Assembly (NCBI GenBank): GCA_036881805.1
Contig: JBAJNK010000011.1
Coordinates: 1 to 7,123, forward strand
DNA from: JANQLC01 sp036881805
Lineage (GTDB): Bacteria > Bacteroidota > Bacteroidia > Flavobacteriales > JANQLC01
Length of the DNA: 7,123 nt
Reading direction: 5' to 3'
The position numbers and the translations under genes were made by a program. Below are positions 1 to 6,817 of the stretch, one piece after another. Numbering within the stretch: position 1 is the stretch's first letter; each line of letters opens with the position of its first letter. The notes beneath the pieces were generated by a model. That model was given only the letters and a program-made list of their open reading frames with translations, was not told the origin of the DNA and searched no databases.

Positions 1-454
1 CATCGCCCCCTTCTGCGCCGACCACATCTGCCGCATGAAATACCAATCGGTCTATCTTTTGCTCCACCAAAGGCCTGCGCTTGACCACGGCAACTCCCGA
101 TAGCTTCTGTTCGAGGGGCTTTAACACCAGGGTTCCCATATCGACAGCGCCCCCTTTCCCAAGCGCAATGCGTTTCTTATAGGTCTGATAACCCAGGCAT
201 TTTACCACTAAACTAACGGTGCCCCTTTGGGCACACTTTAAAGTGAACACCCCAGTGCTATCCGAGACCGCACCGGCAAGCGGTGCGCCAGCGGTATCCC
301 GCACGATAAAAACGCTGGCAAAGGCAATGGGATGGCCCTTTTCATCGGCGATCTTTCCCTTGGTCTCAACTGCCTCGTTTTGCGCGTACAACCCTTGAAT
401 AAGGACAAATGAGAACAGGCAAACCCACTTAAACCGTAGCATTTCTTTGGGCAT
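1..454 (-). CDS. Outer-membrane beta-barrel (TonB-receptor-like) protein, N-terminal part only
   Basis: This gene runs off the left edge, so only the first 151 codons are present. Residues 5-24 form a signal peptide with a positive start, a hydrophobic stretch (WVCLFSFVLIQGLYA) and a likely cleavage site before QNE. Residues about 32-112 read as a carboxypeptidase-like regulatory (CarboxypepD_reg) domain, with the typical pattern G-I-DEKG-PI-FASVF followed by SDSTGVFTL and LGYQ. Residues 120-151 (VAVVKRRPLVEQKIDRLVF) match the start of the plug region in Bacteroidota outer-membrane beta-barrel proteins. By family knowledge it would be an outer-membrane transporter or barrel; the substrate cannot be told. 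The start is ATG at 454, with AAGGA about 12 bases upstream; an in-frame ATG at 442 is a less likely alternative. The barrel itself lies outside the window, so the exact subfamily (SusC-like or OMP_b-brl) stays open. Confidence 0.85.
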   Translation of the reverse strand, partial: MPKEMLRFKWVCLFSFVLIQGLYAQNEAVETKGKIADEKGHPIAFASVFIVRDTAGAPLAGAVSDSTGVFTLKCAQRGTVSLVVKCLGYQTYKKRIALGKGGAVDMGTLVLKPLEQKLSGVAVVKRRPLVEQKIDRLVFHAADVVGAEGGD

Positions 455-738
455 TGTGGGTTAAATCCTTCGAGTCGGGTTCGAGAAAGACGATCTACTC
501 TGCAAAGGCACGCTACAAGGCATAGGTATCGCGATGGGGTACCCCCAATTAAATAAGCTGTACTTCATAGTATAAAGCGGTTAAAAAAGCAAAGGCAACG
601 TACCCGCTCATCGAATAAAGTCCCCACCTCTCGCCTCTATACTGAAAGCGACAAAAATCAAAAGTTCAAAATACCTCGGCTGCCACACCCAGTTTTATTG
701 AAAATTTAAAAAGGACATAGACATATACTTTATTCTCG
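455..738. other. Intergenic region upstream of the outer-membrane protein gene
   Basis: No gene is seen in these 284 bases. They separate two minus-strand genes, so they should hold the promoter of the outer-membrane protein gene and any terminator of the peptide gene. No convincing TAnnTTTG promoter stands out. An E. coli-like pair on the minus strand, TTGCCT-N18-TATACT (the -10 being 569-574), is present but is not the usual Bacteroidota form. A perfect 10-base palindrome GGGGTACCCC lies at 536-545. No GC-rich hairpin with a T run was found after the peptide stop codon. Confidence 0.5.
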
Positions 739-933
739 CTATGATGCCGAACCGCAGTTTTGAATGTGACAATTATTGGTAACACATTTATAGTAATTTG
801 TGTCCTCCACCTGCCCTGGTGTTTCCCTTTCTTTCATGCCTGGTCCGCCATAAACAGCTGAAAAACCCCCTCTCAGTACATCTCCATCGCTTTCCAAAGG
901 CTCGAAACGCGTTACATCCAGTTCCTTTTTCAT
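739..933 (-). CDS. Putative RiPP precursor peptide with double-glycine leader
   Basis: This small gene encodes 64 residues from ATG at 933; a GTG directly before it, at 936, could add one residue. The N-terminal 23 residues look like a leader of Bacteroidota modified peptides: a basic start (MKKELDV), a RFEPLE motif similar to the recognition motif of class I lanthipeptide and related leaders, then VLRGG with the double glycine at 22-23. The remainder starts FSAVYGG and ends in a short core with three cysteines (KC, NNC, QNC) and some Thr and Ser. By family knowledge such peptides are modified and then cut after GG by a peptidase-transporter. No modification enzyme, protease or transporter lies in the window, so the class (lanthipeptide, grasp-with-spasm or other) cannot be fixed. 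A promoter candidate of the right type lies 38 bases upstream. The alternative is an unrelated small protein; the overlapping plus-strand frame has no protein-like features. Confidence 0.55.
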   Translation of the reverse strand: MKKELDVTRFEPLESDGDVLRGGFSAVYGGPGMKERETPGQVEDTNYYKCVTNNCHIQNCGSAS

Positions 934-970
934 CACTTCAGTTTTTAAGGTTTAATATATACATGGGTGG

Positions 971-999
971 CAAGATAAGCATTCTCTTATAAAGAACAA
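971..999 (-). promoter_or_regulatory. Candidate Bacteroidota promoter for the peptide gene
   Basis: On the minus strand TTG (997-999) is followed, after exactly 19 bases, by TATCTTG (971-977), which is close to the Bacteroidota sigma factor consensus TTG-N19-TAnnTTTG. Transcription would start near 964-966, giving a leader of roughly 30 bases before the ATG at 933. The match in the -7 box is imperfect, so this is a prediction only. Confidence 0.4.
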
Positions 1000-1012
1000 G
1001 GCTTTACCTAAA

Positions 1013-1020
1013 TTTATTTG
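1013..1020 (+). promoter_or_regulatory. Candidate -7 box for the dienoyl-CoA reductase gene
   Basis: TTTATTTG at 1013-1020 matches TAnnTTTG at all but one fixed position and lies 56 bases before the ATG at 1077. No TTG sits 19 bases upstream, so only half of the promoter is supported. It lies back to back with the peptide promoter candidate on the other strand. Confidence 0.25.
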
Positions 1021-1076
1021 CGCACCGGCGATAGGGATTACAGCAGTGAGATAAAAATGCTAAATTGAGCCAAAAA

Positions 1077-1955
1077 ATGATGCACTACACCGAACCCATG
1101 TTAAAAGCGGATGCACTTAAGGGGCGCACCTACATCGTAACCGGAGGCGGAAGCGGCCTGGGAAAGGCCATGACAAAGTATTTTATGCAGCTCGGCGCAC
1201 GGGTGGTTATCGCGTCGAGAAACTTAGAGAAATTAGAACGGGCTGCTGCTGAACTCGAATCGGAAACCGGTAGCCAGGCCCTGGCAGTCGCATGTGACGT
1301 CCGCGATTACGCGCAAGTCGAAAATATGTTGGCGCAAGCACTCGAAGCATTTGACGCAGTCGACGGTTTGGTCAACAACGCAGCCGGCAACTTTATCAGC
1401 CCGACTGAGCGCTTGTCCGCACACGCTTTTGATACCATCGTCGATATCGTATTGCGCGGGAGCAAAAACTGCACCCTAGCTCTGGGCAAGCACTGGATAC
1501 ATACCCAAGCCGATCAGGCTACCGTATTGAACATCGTCACGACCTACGCCTGGACGGGCTCGGCTTATGTGGTACCCTCTGCTACAGCCAAGGCAGGTGT
1601 GCTCGCCATGACGCGATCCCTGGCGGTGGAATGGGCGAAATATGGCATTCGGTTAAACGCTATAGCGCCGGGCCCCTTTCCGACTCCAGGCGCCTGGGAT
1701 CGGCTGCTACCCGGCGACTTACAGAAACGCTTTGACCCAGCCCAAAAGGTTCCACTACAACGCGTAGGGACACATCAGGAACTCGCCAACCTAGCTGCTT
1801 ATCTAATGAGCGATCACTCGGCTTACATCAACGGTGAAGTCATCGCCATCGATGGCGGCGAATGGCTCAAGGGGGCGGGACAGTTCAACCGCTTAGCGGA
1901 AATTTCCGATGCGATGTGGGACAGGCTGATGATTAAAACCAAAAAAAGAAGTTGA
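1077..1955 (+). CDS. SDR oxidoreductase, 2,4-dienoyl-CoA reductase type
   Basis: This is a short-chain dehydrogenase of 292 residues, probably an NADPH-dependent 2,4-dienoyl-CoA reductase acting on polyunsaturated fatty acyl-CoAs in beta-oxidation (cytoplasm). Residues 22-29 (TGGGSGLG) are the nucleotide-binding glycine motif, Ser47-Arg48 after the second strand suit NADP(H), and 100-104 (NNAAG) is the conserved SDR motif. The catalytic region TYAWTGSAYVVPSATAK has Tyr157, Ser168 and Lys172 spaced 11 and 15 apart, as in mammalian DECR1 (Y199, S210, K214), and not the classical Ser-Tyr-x-x-x-Lys order. PGP at 198-200 and the C-terminal AIDGGEWL also fit DECR. ATG at 1077 is chosen because the typical family N-terminus (HYTEPMLKADALKG) starts there; ATG at 1080 and an in-frame TTG at 1065 are alternatives. 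No Shine-Dalgarno site is visible. It stands alone and is divergent from the peptide gene. A related enoyl-CoA reductase role (PECR-like) is the main alternative. Confidence 0.88.
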   Translation: MMHYTEPMLKADALKGRTYIVTGGGSGLGKAMTKYFMQLGARVVIASRNLEKLERAAAELESETGSQALAVACDVRDYAQVENMLAQALEAFDAVDGLVNNAAGNFISPTERLSAHAFDTIVDIVLRGSKNCTLALGKHWIHTQADQATVLNIVTTYAWTGSAYVVPSATAKAGVLAMTRSLAVEWAKYGIRLNAIAPGPFPTPGAWDRLLPGDLQKRFDPAQKVPLQRVGTHQELANLAAYLMSDHSAYINGEVIAIDGGEWLKGAGQFNRLAEISDAMWDRLMIKTKKRS

Positions 1956-2342
1956 TCGCCGACTCTAAAAATGCTGGGAAATTTTATATTTGACAACGGT
2001 TGAGCCGCTCAAAAATGCAATTTCATCTGGGTTGATATATCATATAAGTCGGGCGGTATACGACATGCCCAAAAGGAAAGAGATATTCGCATTAGATACC
2101 CTTTAAAGAGTAGCAGCAGCTCCTTACTCGCCTATTACAGCCCATTTGAAAAAACATTTAACAAAGCGAAAAAGCGTTTTAGTTATGGCATTAAATCCCG
2201 AAACGCCGAGCAAGACTTTGCCCCACACACCATCTCGAACCCGCATATCAAGGTGGTAGCCCTGTGAGGCGTGGCGGGTATTTGGCGCGTCCCACTGTAC
2301 CGCTTTTCAACGAGGATATCGGTTATTTACCGGGAGACACCC
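1956..2342. other. Intergenic region with no recognised gene
   Basis: No gene is supported here. Seen by eye: a short hairpin TTGAGCCGCTCAA at 2000-2012 without a T run, an 8-base palindrome GATATATC near 2034-2041, and one plus-strand frame open from 2004 to the TGA at 2265-2267 (87 sense codons) that contains no ATG, GTG or TTG near its front. This frame reads protein-like in its second half (LLAYYSPFEKTFNKAKKR) but resembles no family known to the annotator. It may be a gene remnant or chance. No clear terminator for the upstream dehydrogenase gene is visible. Confidence 0.45.
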
Positions 2343-3095
2343 CCAAAAAACCCTTTTTTTAACACCCCACAAAGTAAGCCTATTCTTTTTTAGACGCGCC
2401 CCATAGGGTTGACGACGTGATTGGGATACCAGCGCCATGCAGAGATAAAACCCAAAAAGCCACCTTTTTAGACCGACTCCACAGGACAGAAGCAACGATA
2501 AAGGTTGGATTTTTAAACTGAATCGCAAGACAAATCCAAAAAAATATTTTAAAACCAATTTATAATGGAAAAATAAGCAATCCTTTTTAAATCGTCAAAT
2601 CGGGAACAAAGACGAGAACAAAACAGGGTTGGGATTTCGCAACTGCCCAGCAGGGACAAAAACAAAGAGAGTAAGCCTCCTTTTCAAACCACTACACAGG
2701 TATAAAGGCAAAAACCAAAGACCACCTTTTTTTTAAGCCGCCGATCGAGAAGGAGAAAAACAGACTCTTTTTTAAGGTCCATAGCGGAGGATAAGATTTG
2801 CTTTTTAAACGCGCATAAAACACCAAAAGAAAAATATAGCCCCTTTTCAAACCATCCCCCACACAGGGTAAAAAAACAAATCCCCACTTTCAGAAGTTTC
2901 ACAGGGCAAATACCAGAAAAATAAACCGGCCGCATAGGCTATCCCCCACAGGAGAAAGACAAAGAAATACCCTTTTTCAAACCGCCCCACAGCAGGCAAA
3001 GTCAAAAAAACAGTCCCATTTTTTAAACCGGCACATAGGGACAAACACCAAGGGATAGGGGGCCTACTCTTTAGACGCTCCCCATGATCTAACCC
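2343..3095 (-). repeat. Degenerate tandem repeat array, about 40-45 bp units
   Basis: Some 15-17 diverged copies of one unit fill this stretch. Read on the minus strand, the unit is about TTTTTGTCTTT, then CCTGTGGGG, then GGTTTAAAAAGGG. On the plus strand it shows as CCCTTTTTCAAACCGCCCC followed by ACAGG and an A/C-rich tail such as GACAAAAACAAA. Clear copies lie near 2457-2500, 2676-2712, 2839-2882, 2945-2985 and 2980-3050. Spacing and sequence vary too much for a CRISPR array, and copies are imperfect throughout. Three minus-strand open frames of 65-83 codons inside it only translate the repeat (Gly/Phe/Lys/Cys-rich, e.g. VGRFEKGYFFVF); their resemblance to each other comes from the repeat, so they are not called as genes. 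A second patch with the same motifs in opposite orientation lies at the right end of the window. Function is unknown. Confidence 0.7.
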
Positions 3096-3151
3096 CTGTA
3101 ATCAAAAGTCAGAAAACCGTAACTTCGTCCCCTTATCAACCACAAACGAGC

Positions 3152-3766
3152 ATGCAGATTGCAATTGCGGGCAACATCGGAGCTGGAAAAACAACGCTTA
3201 CCCAGCTCTTGGCCAAACACTACCATTGGGAGGCACATTTTGAGCGAGTAGACAACAATCCGTACTTAGACGACTTTTATGCAGATATGCAACGTTGGGC
3301 TTTTAATCTACAAGTTTTTTTCTTAAACAATCGATTCAAACAAGTTAAAAAAATTTCGGAAAGCGGTAAAAATGTGGTCCAAGACCGAACGATTTATGAA
3401 GATGCCTTCATTTTTGCACCAAACCTACATGCCATGGGCTTGCTATCGGAGCGGGATTTTAACAACTACAAGTCCCTATTTCACTTGATGGAGAGTTTTG
3501 TAAAGCCACCCGACCTTTTGATTTACCTACGCGCCTCCACATCCACATTGGTCGCGCAAATCCACAGCCGAGGCCGGGCGTATGAAAACGCGATTAGCAT
3601 CGACTACTTAAGCCGGTTAAATGAGCGTTACGAAGCCTGGATAGCACACTATAAAAAGGGTAAGCATTTGATCATCGACGTAGATGCGCTGGACATTATC
3701 GAAAAGCGAGAAGATTTGGGGGCAATCATCAATCGAGTCGATGCAGAAATACACGGACTGTTTTAA
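3152..3766 (+). CDS. Deoxynucleoside kinase
   Basis: This protein of 204 residues belongs to the deoxyadenosine/deoxycytidine/deoxyguanosine kinase family, which transfers the ATP gamma-phosphate to the 5'-OH of salvaged deoxynucleosides in the cytoplasm. Visible motifs: P-loop GNIGAGKTT at 7-15; Glu31 in ERVDNNPYL, the expected general base and sugar-binding position; RWAFNLQVFFL at 48-58 with the Trp and Gln that contact the base; the DR motif (DRTIYED, 78-84); and the lid with SRGRAYE at 139-145. Length is normal and the frame is intact. The start ATG at 3152 puts the P-loop at the usual distance from the N-terminus; there is no Shine-Dalgarno site. TAACTTCG at 3120-3127 is a weak -7 box candidate without a matching TTG. 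The gene follows directly after the repeat array, is convergent with the SRPBCC gene, and is visibly richer in A+T than the dehydrogenase and pyrophosphatase genes. Which base it prefers cannot be read from the sequence. Confidence 0.92.
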   Translation: MQIAIAGNIGAGKTTLTQLLAKHYHWEAHFERVDNNPYLDDFYADMQRWAFNLQVFFLNNRFKQVKKISESGKNVVQDRTIYEDAFIFAPNLHAMGLLSERDFNNYKSLFHLMESFVKPPDLLIYLRASTSTLVAQIHSRGRAYENAISIDYLSRLNERYEAWIAHYKKGKHLIIDVDALDIIEKREDLGAIINRVDAEIHGLF

Positions 3767-3775
3767 AACCTAACT

Positions 3776-3803
3776 AAAAAACACCACAGTTCAAGTGCTT
3801 TTT
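3776..3803 (+). terminator. Possible weak terminator hairpin after the kinase gene
   Basis: AAAAAACAC and GTGCTTTTT can pair across a loop of 10 bases, with one unpaired or mismatched position, and the 3' arm ends in T's. It lies ten bases after the kinase stop in a convergent gap and could work in both directions. The stem is A-T rich and weak, so support is modest. Confidence 0.3.
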
Positions 3804-3920
3804 GGATAGATGGGACACTCCACCAATACGTCCGCCAACTTTCTTTGCCATAAAACGGCGATTTTCCATAGTGGAAAGCCAGCACTGCCATCAACCCTTT
3901 CGTACTCGAATGGAGAGAAA

Positions 3921-4340
3921 TTAGGCATTTTTTACCTTTTCAATCAGCCTTTCCGTTTGTTCTTTCATTCCTCTCGCGACGTTTTCGGCAACGAGCTTTC
4001 TCCATAAAAAGGACAGCGGCCTTTCGATTCGAATGGTTGTTTTAATTTCCAACTCATTGCCGTGATCAATAAGCGCATGCGAGCCATACATTCTAGCCAG
4101 CAGAAACTTTGTCAAATCCACAAAGATAGAATTGGATTCTACTTTAGTAAGTTCGATTCTAATTTTTGGGCCGCCTTTGGGTTTAAAGAGAAATACACTA
4201 CCTTTTTTGAATTCGCCATCCAGCTTAGCATACTCAATGTCGGCCTGCCACGTATGCCAGTGATTTACATCAGTCCATACCTTCCAAACCTGACTCGCGT
4301 TAATCCCCTCGACTATCCTGCTGTAACTTCTAGTCCACAT
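3921..4340 (-). CDS. SRPBCC family protein (polyketide cyclase/dehydrase-like)
   Basis: This protein of 139 residues has the features of the helix-grip (START/Bet v1-like) fold in the SRPBCC superfamily, whose members bind hydrophobic ligands in a deep pocket. The beginning SYSRIVEGINASQVWKVWTD, then NHWHTWQADIEYAKLDG and KKGSVFLFKPKGGPK (46-60), follow the pattern of Polyketide_cyc2-like proteins, and residues about 107-137 form the long C-terminal helix. There is no signal peptide or membrane segment, so it should be cytoplasmic. The ligand is unknown and the name implies no polyketide chemistry. It has the only strong Shine-Dalgarno site in the window. It lies 94 bases downstream of hppA on the same strand, with no terminator or clear promoter between, so cotranscription is likely; a functional link to the pump is not established. 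It is convergent with the kinase gene. Confidence 0.82.
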   Translation of the reverse strand: MWTRSYSRIVEGINASQVWKVWTDVNHWHTWQADIEYAKLDGEFKKGSVFLFKPKGGPKIRIELTKVESNSIFVDLTKFLLARMYGSHALIDHGNELEIKTTIRIERPLSFLWRKLVAENVARGMKEQTERLIEKVKNA

Positions 4341-4346
4341 ATCACT

Positions 4347-4353
4347 CTCCTTT
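4347..4353 (-). promoter_or_regulatory. Strong Shine-Dalgarno site of the SRPBCC gene
   Basis: AAAGGAG on the minus strand lies six bases before the ATG at 4340 and fixes that start. It is notable because none of the other genes here has more than a weak purine stretch at this place, as is usual in Bacteroidota. Confidence 0.7.
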
Positions 4354-4434
4354 GGATGATTATCAGAAGAAATAGTGAATCACTTTGCCGTTTTAGTAAA
4401 CCGCTTTCCCGTTCCAATTCTACGCTTTTCTTTT

Positions 4435-6753
4435 TTAGCCGTTGCTGTTCAACACGTCGTCGTACCCCTCAACCGCAGTCCCCAATTCCAATACGCGCTT
4501 TACAACCCCTTTGTATGCATCGCTCTTGTAGGTCACATCTAAGGCCGGCTTCTCAAAGACATCCACAGCGGTAGATTGCGACTTAGACGCATTTGCAAAA
4601 TGAGGCACCGCTCGGTGCCCGCCCAAAATCGGCGCGATCACCAAGCCGATCAAACAAGTCAACTTGATTAAAATATTCATGGAAGGCCCCGAGGTATCCT
4701 TAAAGGGGTCCCCCACCGTATCGCCAATAACCGCTGCCTTGTGGGCCTCAGAGCCCTTATGGGTGAGCTGGCCGTCGATTTCAACGCCAGATTCAAACGA
4801 CTTTTTAGCATTGTCCCAGGCGCCGCCGGCATTGTTTTGAAAGATTGCCCAAACGACGCCGCTCACCGTCACACCAGCCATATAAGCGCCCAGCGCCTCG
4901 GCACCCATAACAAAGCCCACGACTAAGGGGGCGACAATGGCAATAGCGCCGGGTAACAACATCTCGCGCAGTGCTGCCCGAGTAGAAATCTGCACACAAC
5001 GCCCGTAATCCGGTTCACCAGAACCCGATAGAATGCCGGGAATATCCCGAAACTGACGGCGGACTTCCTTTACCATTTTCATAGCCGCCCGGCCGACGGA
5101 TTTAATCGCAAAGGCGGAAAAGACCACTGGAACCCCAGCCCCCATAAACAGGGCAGCCAAGACTTTTGCTTTAAAAATATTAATGCCGTCTATGCCGGTA
5201 AACGTAACATAAGCAGCAAAAAGCGCCAAAGCAGTCAAGGCCGCCGAAGCGATGGCAAAGCCCTTGCCTATAGCCGCCGTCGTATTGCCCACAGAATCTA
5301 AGACATCTGTGCGCTCGCGAACTTCGCCTGGTAATTGGCTCATCTCAGCTATACCGCCCGCATTGTCCGCAATGGGTCCAAATGCATCGATGGCCAGCTG
5401 CATAGCAGTGGTCGACATCATCGCAGATGACGCAATGGCGACCCCGTAAAAACCGGCAAAGTGATAGGCGCCCCAAATGGCCAGTGCAAAGAGCAATACA
5501 CAGCCAAAGGTAGAAATCATGCCCGTAGACAGGCCGGAAATAATGTTGGTGGCCGCACCCGTGGCGGAGTTTTGAACGATTTCCAATACGGGTTTTTTAC
5601 CCAATCCGGTGTAGTATTCCGTTAGCGCAGCGATTGAGCCACCCACGGCCAAACCGATCAAAACCGCCCAAAAGACGTGTAGAGACGCCACTACCACCGC
5701 CCCGGTACCGAAGAAGTTCATCGTCATAGTCTCGGGAAGCATCCAGCGAATGGCGAAAAACGAAGCGATGGCTACCAGTGCAATAGCGGTCCAATTCCCC
5801 CTGTTTAAGGCGCTTTGTACCTGTGCCTCTCGGGCGGTGTCATCTTTGATATGAATCAAAAGCGTACCGAGAATAGAAAATAAAATACCCAGACCAGCGA
5901 TAAACATAGGCAACAGAATGGGACCAATGCCGCCAAATCGATCCGATAGGCTACCCCCCATATCCCGAATGACATAGTTTCCCAGCACCATAGCGGCCAA
6001 AACCGTAGCGACATACGAGCCGAACAAATCGGCGCCCATACCGGCTACATCGCCTACGTTGTCTCCCACATTATCGGCAATGGTTGCGGGATTGCGCGGA
6101 TCATCCTCAGGAATACCGGCCTCTATTTTACCCACCAAATCGGCGCCCACATCGGCTGCTTTGGTATAAATGCCGCCACCCACACGTGCGAACAGCGCGA
6201 TGGATTCAGCACCCAGGGAAAAACCGGCCAGCGATTCCAATACCCTTGTCATCGCTCCGTAGCCGGTATAGGTACCGCCCATAAGCCAGTGATAGAGCAA
6301 CATAAAGATCACGCTCAATCCAAATACGGCCAAGCCGGCTACCCCCAACCCCATTACCGCACCGCCGTTAAAAGAGACTTTTAAGGCCCTGGGCAGACCA
6401 ACACGCGCGGCGGCGGCTGTACGCACGTTGGCTCGGGTAGCGATACGCATACCTATGTTACCGGCCAGCACAGAGAAAAAGGCCCCTATGACAAAGGCGA
6501 CGACAACAGACCAATGCGTGGTATCCACCGCGAAGGAAATGGCGCCCAATGCCAGTCCAGCGAGAATTACAAATAACAACAAGATGCGGTATTCCGCCCT
6601 CAAAAAGGCCAGTGCGCCTCGGTGAATATGCCGGGCGATAGACTTCATTTTTTCATTTCCAGAATCCTGTTTGCACACCCAAATCGCCTTGGTGCACATG
6701 ACGATTAGCCCCACTAATGCAAAGAGCGGAATGCTGTAACTGATGTTTTTCAT
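4435..6753 (-). CDS. hppA: Membrane-bound ion-pumping pyrophosphatase (mPPase)
   Basis: This integral membrane enzyme of 772 residues hydrolyses cytoplasmic pyrophosphate and pumps ions, most likely protons, out of the cytoplasm. About 16 hydrophobic segments are expected for the family and many are obvious. Active-site motifs are complete: GGGIYTKAADVGADLVGK (192-209), EDDPRNPATIADNVGDNVGD (216-235), DNAGG (463-467), DNAKKSFESG (647-656) and GDTVGDPFKDTSGP (677-690). GNTTAAIGKG (489-498) has Ala493 and Gly496, where K+-independent enzymes carry Lys and Thr, which predicts K+ dependence. Helix 6 reads DLFGSYVATVLAAM and lacks the usual membrane glutamate; instead helix 5 has Glu183 in GAESIALF, as in the Flavobacterium johnsoniae-type proton pump. 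The frame is open back to 6879, but ATG at 6753 (MKNISYSIPLFALVGLIVM) begins right at the first membrane helix; the upstream 42 codons are unlike the family. No Shine-Dalgarno site is present. Confidence 0.95.
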   Translation of the reverse strand: MKNISYSIPLFALVGLIVMCTKAIWVCKQDSGNEKMKSIARHIHRGALAFLRAEYRILLLFVILAGLALGAISFAVDTTHWSVVVAFVIGAFFSVLAGNIGMRIATRANVRTAAAARVGLPRALKVSFNGGAVMGLGVAGLAVFGLSVIFMLLYHWLMGGTYTGYGAMTRVLESLAGFSLGAESIALFARVGGGIYTKAADVGADLVGKIEAGIPEDDPRNPATIADNVGDNVGDVAGMGADLFGSYVATVLAAMVLGNYVIRDMGGSLSDRFGGIGPILLPMFIAGLGILFSILGTLLIHIKDDTAREAQVQSALNRGNWTAIALVAIASFFAIRWMLPETMTMNFFGTGAVVVASLHVFWAVLIGLAVGGSIAALTEYYTGLGKKPVLEIVQNSATGAATNIISGLSTGMISTFGCVLLFALAIWGAYHFAGFYGVAIASSAMMSTTAMQLAIDAFGPIADNAGGIAEMSQLPGEVRERTDVLDSVGNTTAAIGKGFAIASAALTALALFAAYVTFTGIDGINIFKAKVLAALFMGAGVPVVFSAFAIKSVGRAAMKMVKEVRRQFRDIPGILSGSGEPDYGRCVQISTRAALREMLLPGAIAIVAPLVVGFVMGAEALGAYMAGVTVSGVVWAIFQNNAGGAWDNAKKSFESGVEIDGQLTHKGSEAHKAAVIGDTVGDPFKDTSGPSMNILIKLTCLIGLVIAPILGGHRAVPHFANASKSQSTAVDVFEKPALDVTYKSDAYKGVVKRVLELGTAVEGYDDVLNSNG

Positions 6754-6798
6754 AAATGCATTTAAATCGCGTTTGTCTCCGCTTTGGTGAAAAGCGTG

Positions 6799-6806
6799 TA
6801 AATGTA
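6799..6806 (-). promoter_or_regulatory. Candidate -7 box for hppA
   Basis: TACATTTA on the minus strand matches TAnnTTTG except at the last base and lies 45 bases before the hppA ATG. No TTG occurs 19 bases upstream, so the evidence is partial. Confidence 0.25.
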
Positions 6807-6817
6807 GTAAAAACCCG

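Noticed and set aside
798..992. Plus-strand open frame of 64 codons opposite the peptide gene
   Set aside because: It is antisense to the candidate precursor, rich in Pro, His and Leu without domain features, and the minus-strand frame has the recognisable leader pattern and promoter.
2215..2290. Possible 5S rRNA-like segment (ccatctcgaacccgc, ggtggtagcc)
   Set aside because: Only short generic similarity; the Bacteroidota GAACAGAG core and the pairing terminal stem are missing.
2307..3044. Three minus-strand open frames of 65-83 codons (2307-2558, 2684-2935, 2847-3044)
   Set aside because: They lie inside the degenerate repeat array. Their shared Gly/Phe/Lys pattern follows from the repeat, two of them overlap, and none has a domain, signal or ribosome binding site that supports translation.
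2343..3095. CRISPR array
   Set aside because: Units are not identical and spacers are not separable from repeats. The whole unit is degenerate and no cas genes are nearby.
4062..4574. Plus-strand open frame of 170 codons opposite the SRPBCC gene and the end of hppA
   Set aside because: It spans two well-supported genes on the other strand and has a low-complexity end; it is a shadow frame.
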